The notes under the pieces: generated by a model
Databases searched by the model: none
What the model saw: the letters and a program-made list of their open reading frames with translations, nothing else
Told to the model about the DNA's origin: nothing
Translations under genes and position numbers: made by a program
Part shown: positions 12,495-14,159 of the stretch, piece after piece
How positions within the stretch are numbered: the first letter of the stretch is position 1
How the letters are laid out: each line of letters opens with the position of its first letter
Source of the DNA: an uncultured Collinsella sp.
Lineage (GTDB): Bacteria > Actinomycetota > Coriobacteriia > Coriobacteriales > Coriobacteriaceae
Assembly (NCBI GenBank): GCA_902493915.1
Contig: CABUQY010000040.1
Coordinates: 1 to 14,159 of the forward strand
Direction of reading: 5' to 3'
Length of the DNA: 14,159 bases

Positions 12495-13390
12495 TGAAGC
12501 TTTCGCATGAATCCAAGGTACGCCTGGGTGTTGGCATCGGAGCGTTTGTGCTCATTGTTGGGCTTGTCTTTGGCGTTTCGCGGACATTGATTCATTTTGA
12601 TGGTCCGTGGGATCTCGAAGATGTTGTATCCGGCTTGTCTGGTATGGACGATGCGCTTGACGAGGACGATCTTTTGGATAGCGGTAACTATTCCGCTCGG
12701 CCTCAACAGCTTTCGAGCGAAACGTTTGATGCCGACGCGTTCACATCGCTTGATTTGGACGTGACGTCGGGCACGGTCGAGGTCAAACACGTCTCCGGCG
12801 GGCCAGTGCGCGTAATTGAAAGCGGTCGCGTGGCAACGGGGACCGTTGCCTTCGATGCGGCAACCCAGAACCTGGCCGAAATCAAGGGTTCTACGCTCAA
12901 GATTCGCCAGTTCGATTGCGATGACGAGCGCGCCATTGACCGCACGGTTACCGTCGAACTGCCGCGCGATGTTGCCGATAACATGGTGGGCATCACAGCG
13001 AATGTGGGATCGGGTGATCTGACGGTCGCGGGCATTGCGTGTCATGACCTCAACCTGACTTTGGACTCGGGAGACGTCGAGTTTACGGGTACCGTGACCG
13101 ATACCCTGAATGCCGAGGTCGGTTCGGGCGATGTGACGTTCGAGCTCTACCAGGCCCCCGCGAAGTCGATGGACGTGAGCGTGGGCTCGGGCGATGTGGA
13201 GATGACGGTTCCGAACTCGACGGGCTTTAAGGCGAGCCTCACCTTGGGCAGCGGCGACTTCGAGAGCGATTTCCTTCCGCTTGGCTACGACGGCGAGACC
13301 GTTTTGAATCTTGAATTCGATAACGGCGATAAGTCTGCCACGTATCGTTTTGAGGTCGGTTCGGGCGACATGTCGTTTGATTCGGAGTAG
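12491..13390 (+). CDS. Membrane-anchored DUF4097-type beta-repeat protein
   Basis: This 299-aa protein has a single N-terminal transmembrane helix (about 12-30, LGVGIGAFVLIVGLVFGV). A short acidic linker (about 50-62) and an extracytoplasmic domain made of repeated beta strands follow. The SGD turn recurs at D176, D195, D214, D235, D256 and D293, spaced 19, 19, 21, 21 and 37 residues. Each is followed by hydrophobic alternation (for example VGSGDVTF), the pattern of DUF4097/adhesin-like beta solenoids. No enzyme motif is visible. In other bacteria DUF4097 proteins lie beside membrane-linked regulators such as LiaG-type or PadR/DUF1700 genes, and here the partner is the XRE regulator encoded just upstream. 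ATG 12491 overlaps the upstream stop; ATG 12494 is an alternative, one residue shorter. No separate Shine-Dalgarno is clear, which fits translational coupling. Confidence 0.85.
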   Translation: MMKLSHESKVRLGVGIGAFVLIVGLVFGVSRTLIHFDGPWDLEDVVSGLSGMDDALDEDDLLDSGNYSARPQQLSSETFDADAFTSLDLDVTSGTVEVKHVSGGPVRVIESGRVATGTVAFDAATQNLAEIKGSTLKIRQFDCDDERAIDRTVTVELPRDVADNMVGITANVGSGDLTVAGIACHDLNLTLDSGDVEFTGTVTDTLNAEVGSGDVTFELYQAPAKSMDVSVGSGDVEMTVPNSTGFKASLTLGSGDFESDFLPLGYDGETVLNLEFDNGDKSATYRFEVGSGDMSFDSE

Positions 13391-13437
13391 TGAGGCAGAC
13401 GAAAGCCTAGGCGAAGATATAGACGCGCTGTTTGGTG

Positions 13438-13478
13438 AAGGCGTCGAAGCCGAGATTGGCTTCGGCGCCTTTGCCTTT
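13438..13478 (+). terminator. Terminator hairpin of the XRE-DUF4097 operon, overlapping the next promoter
   Basis: AAGGCGTCGAAGCC (13438-13451) pairs with GGCTTCGGCGCCTT (13458-13471) over 14 bp with a single G-U pair and a 6-base loop. TGCCTTT follows, a poor but usable T-tract. It lies 48 bases after the DUF4097 stop. The -35 box of the following gene runs from the loop into the right arm. Confidence 0.7.
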
Positions 13479-13490
13479 ACAATGGGGGCA
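13456..13490 (+). promoter_or_regulatory. Promoter of the Elp3-like gene, predicted leaderless
   Basis: TTGGCT (13456-13461) and TACAAT (13478-13483) are separated by 16 bases. The expected start, about 7 bases after the -10, falls on A13490, the first base of the ATG. No Shine-Dalgarno precedes the ATG; only a run of G (13484-13488) lies one base away from it. Confidence 0.6.
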
Positions 13491-14159
13491 TGGAACAGAT
13501 TATCTTGAACATACTCGAGGCTCTGCGTCGCGGCGAGACCGTGGACGACAAAGCGCTCGTCAAACTGATACATGCCGAGGCACGCCGTGAGGGTGCCGAC
13601 AAGCGCGATCTGGCCAAGCGTCGCCTGCTGCCGTTTTACCAGCGGGTGAAGCGCGAGGAGCCGGCTCGTTGGACGGTATGGAATGTCGACGCCGAGCTAG
13701 AGCGTCAACTGCTGCAGGTGCTACGCATGAAGCCTCGTCGCACGGCTTCGGGCGTAGCGACCATTACCGTCATCACCAAGCCGTGGCCGTGCTCGGGCGA
13801 TTGCCTGTTTTGCCCCAACGACCTGCGCATGCCCAAAAGCTATCTGCACGCCGAGCCGGCGTGCGCCCGTGCAGAGCAAAACTGCTTCGATCCATATCTG
13901 CAGGTGAGCGCCCGTTTGACGGCGCTTTCGCAGATGGGGCATGCGACCGATAAGATAGAGCTCATCGTGCTCGGTGGCACCTGGAGCGACTATCCGGAAG
14001 GGTATCAGACGTGGTTTATGTCGGAGCTTTTCCGTGCGCTCAATGACGATGCCGTCGCCGGCGTGGCGGCAAACCCCATGTTGGCGCGTCCGGGCATCAG
14101 TCGTGCCGAGGCGGGGCGCCTGCTCGATGACGCTCCCGCCGATGCCCTGCCGCCGGTGG
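13490..14159 (+). CDS. Elp3-like radical SAM protein (N-terminal part)
   Basis: 223 complete codons are visible before the window ends. The first 75 residues form a charged helical domain. KPRRTASGVATITVITKPWP leads into the cluster motif CSGDCLFC (C101, C105 and C108, the CxxxCxxC of radical SAM enzymes). Then come FDPYLQVSARLTALSQMGH, DKIELIVLGGTW and YPEGYQTWFMSELFRALN, which match the Elp3 family closely. Family members make 5-carboxymethyl-type modifications on wobble uridine 34 of tRNA and carry a C-terminal GNAT acetyltransferase domain, which would lie beyond the window. The usual Elp3 text 'YCPGG' is FCPND here. The ATG at 13490 has no ribosome site and fits a leaderless transcript. 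The frame stays open to the edge. Confidence 0.85.
   Translation, partial: MEQIILNILEALRRGETVDDKALVKLIHAEARREGADKRDLAKRRLLPFYQRVKREEPARWTVWNVDAELERQLLQVLRMKPRRTASGVATITVITKPWPCSGDCLFCPNDLRMPKSYLHAEPACARAEQNCFDPYLQVSARLTALSQMGHATDKIELIVLGGTWSDYPEGYQTWFMSELFRALNDDAVAGVAANPMLARPGISRAEAGRLLDDAPADALPPV

Overview
The window looks like chromosomal DNA from a GC-rich anaerobe of the Coriobacteriia, most likely Collinsella or a close relative. This is inferred from base composition, a rubrerythrin with an N-terminal rubredoxin domain, a DUF3516-type Ski2-like helicase, Fe-dependent alcohol dehydrogenase metabolism, a DUF2130 protein and an Elp3-like protein. I see no insertion sequences, phage genes, CRISPR arrays, rRNA or tRNA.

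Layout. (1) 1-1047: the 3' end of an unrecognised gene, a bidirectional terminator, a leftward rubrerythrin-type NADH peroxidase, and a divergent control region holding two matching 14-bp dyad sites. (2) 1048-3657: a two-gene operon of an iron-type alcohol dehydrogenase and an aldehyde dehydrogenase, which together would interconvert alcohol, aldehyde and acid. The ADH has Gly where the family has its Asp metal ligand. (3) 3781-4917: a compact cluster of a HIRAN-domain protein, a 59-aa charged small protein and a metallophosphoesterase, closed by two stacked hairpins. (4) 5056-6813: a DUF2130 protein with a half zinc ribbon, a long coiled coil and a nuclease-like C-terminal core. (5) 6893-11504, leftward: a SAM methyltransferase with a GTG start, a TrmB-like tRNA methyltransferase and a large DExH helicase. 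(6) 11772-13390, rightward: a membrane-anchored XRE regulator translationally coupled to a membrane-anchored DUF4097-type beta-repeat protein. (7) 13490-end: the N-terminal part of an Elp3-like radical-SAM protein.

Functional reading. Two metabolic themes (peroxide and oxygen defence; alcohol/aldehyde redox) sit beside a long stretch of nucleic-acid genes: HIRAN, phosphoesterase, nuclease-like DUF2130, RNA helicase, tRNA methyltransferase and Elp3. The most distinctive signals are: the elp3 promoter lying inside the terminator hairpin of the preceding operon, with the predicted transcription start on the A of the ATG (leaderless mRNA); the paired operators before the ADH operon; the altered metal site of the ADH; the uncharacterised HIRAN/small protein/phosphoesterase cluster; and the XRE-DUF4097 pair, which looks like an envelope-sensing unit. 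No single, clearly new defence or mobile system can be proved from the sequence alone.
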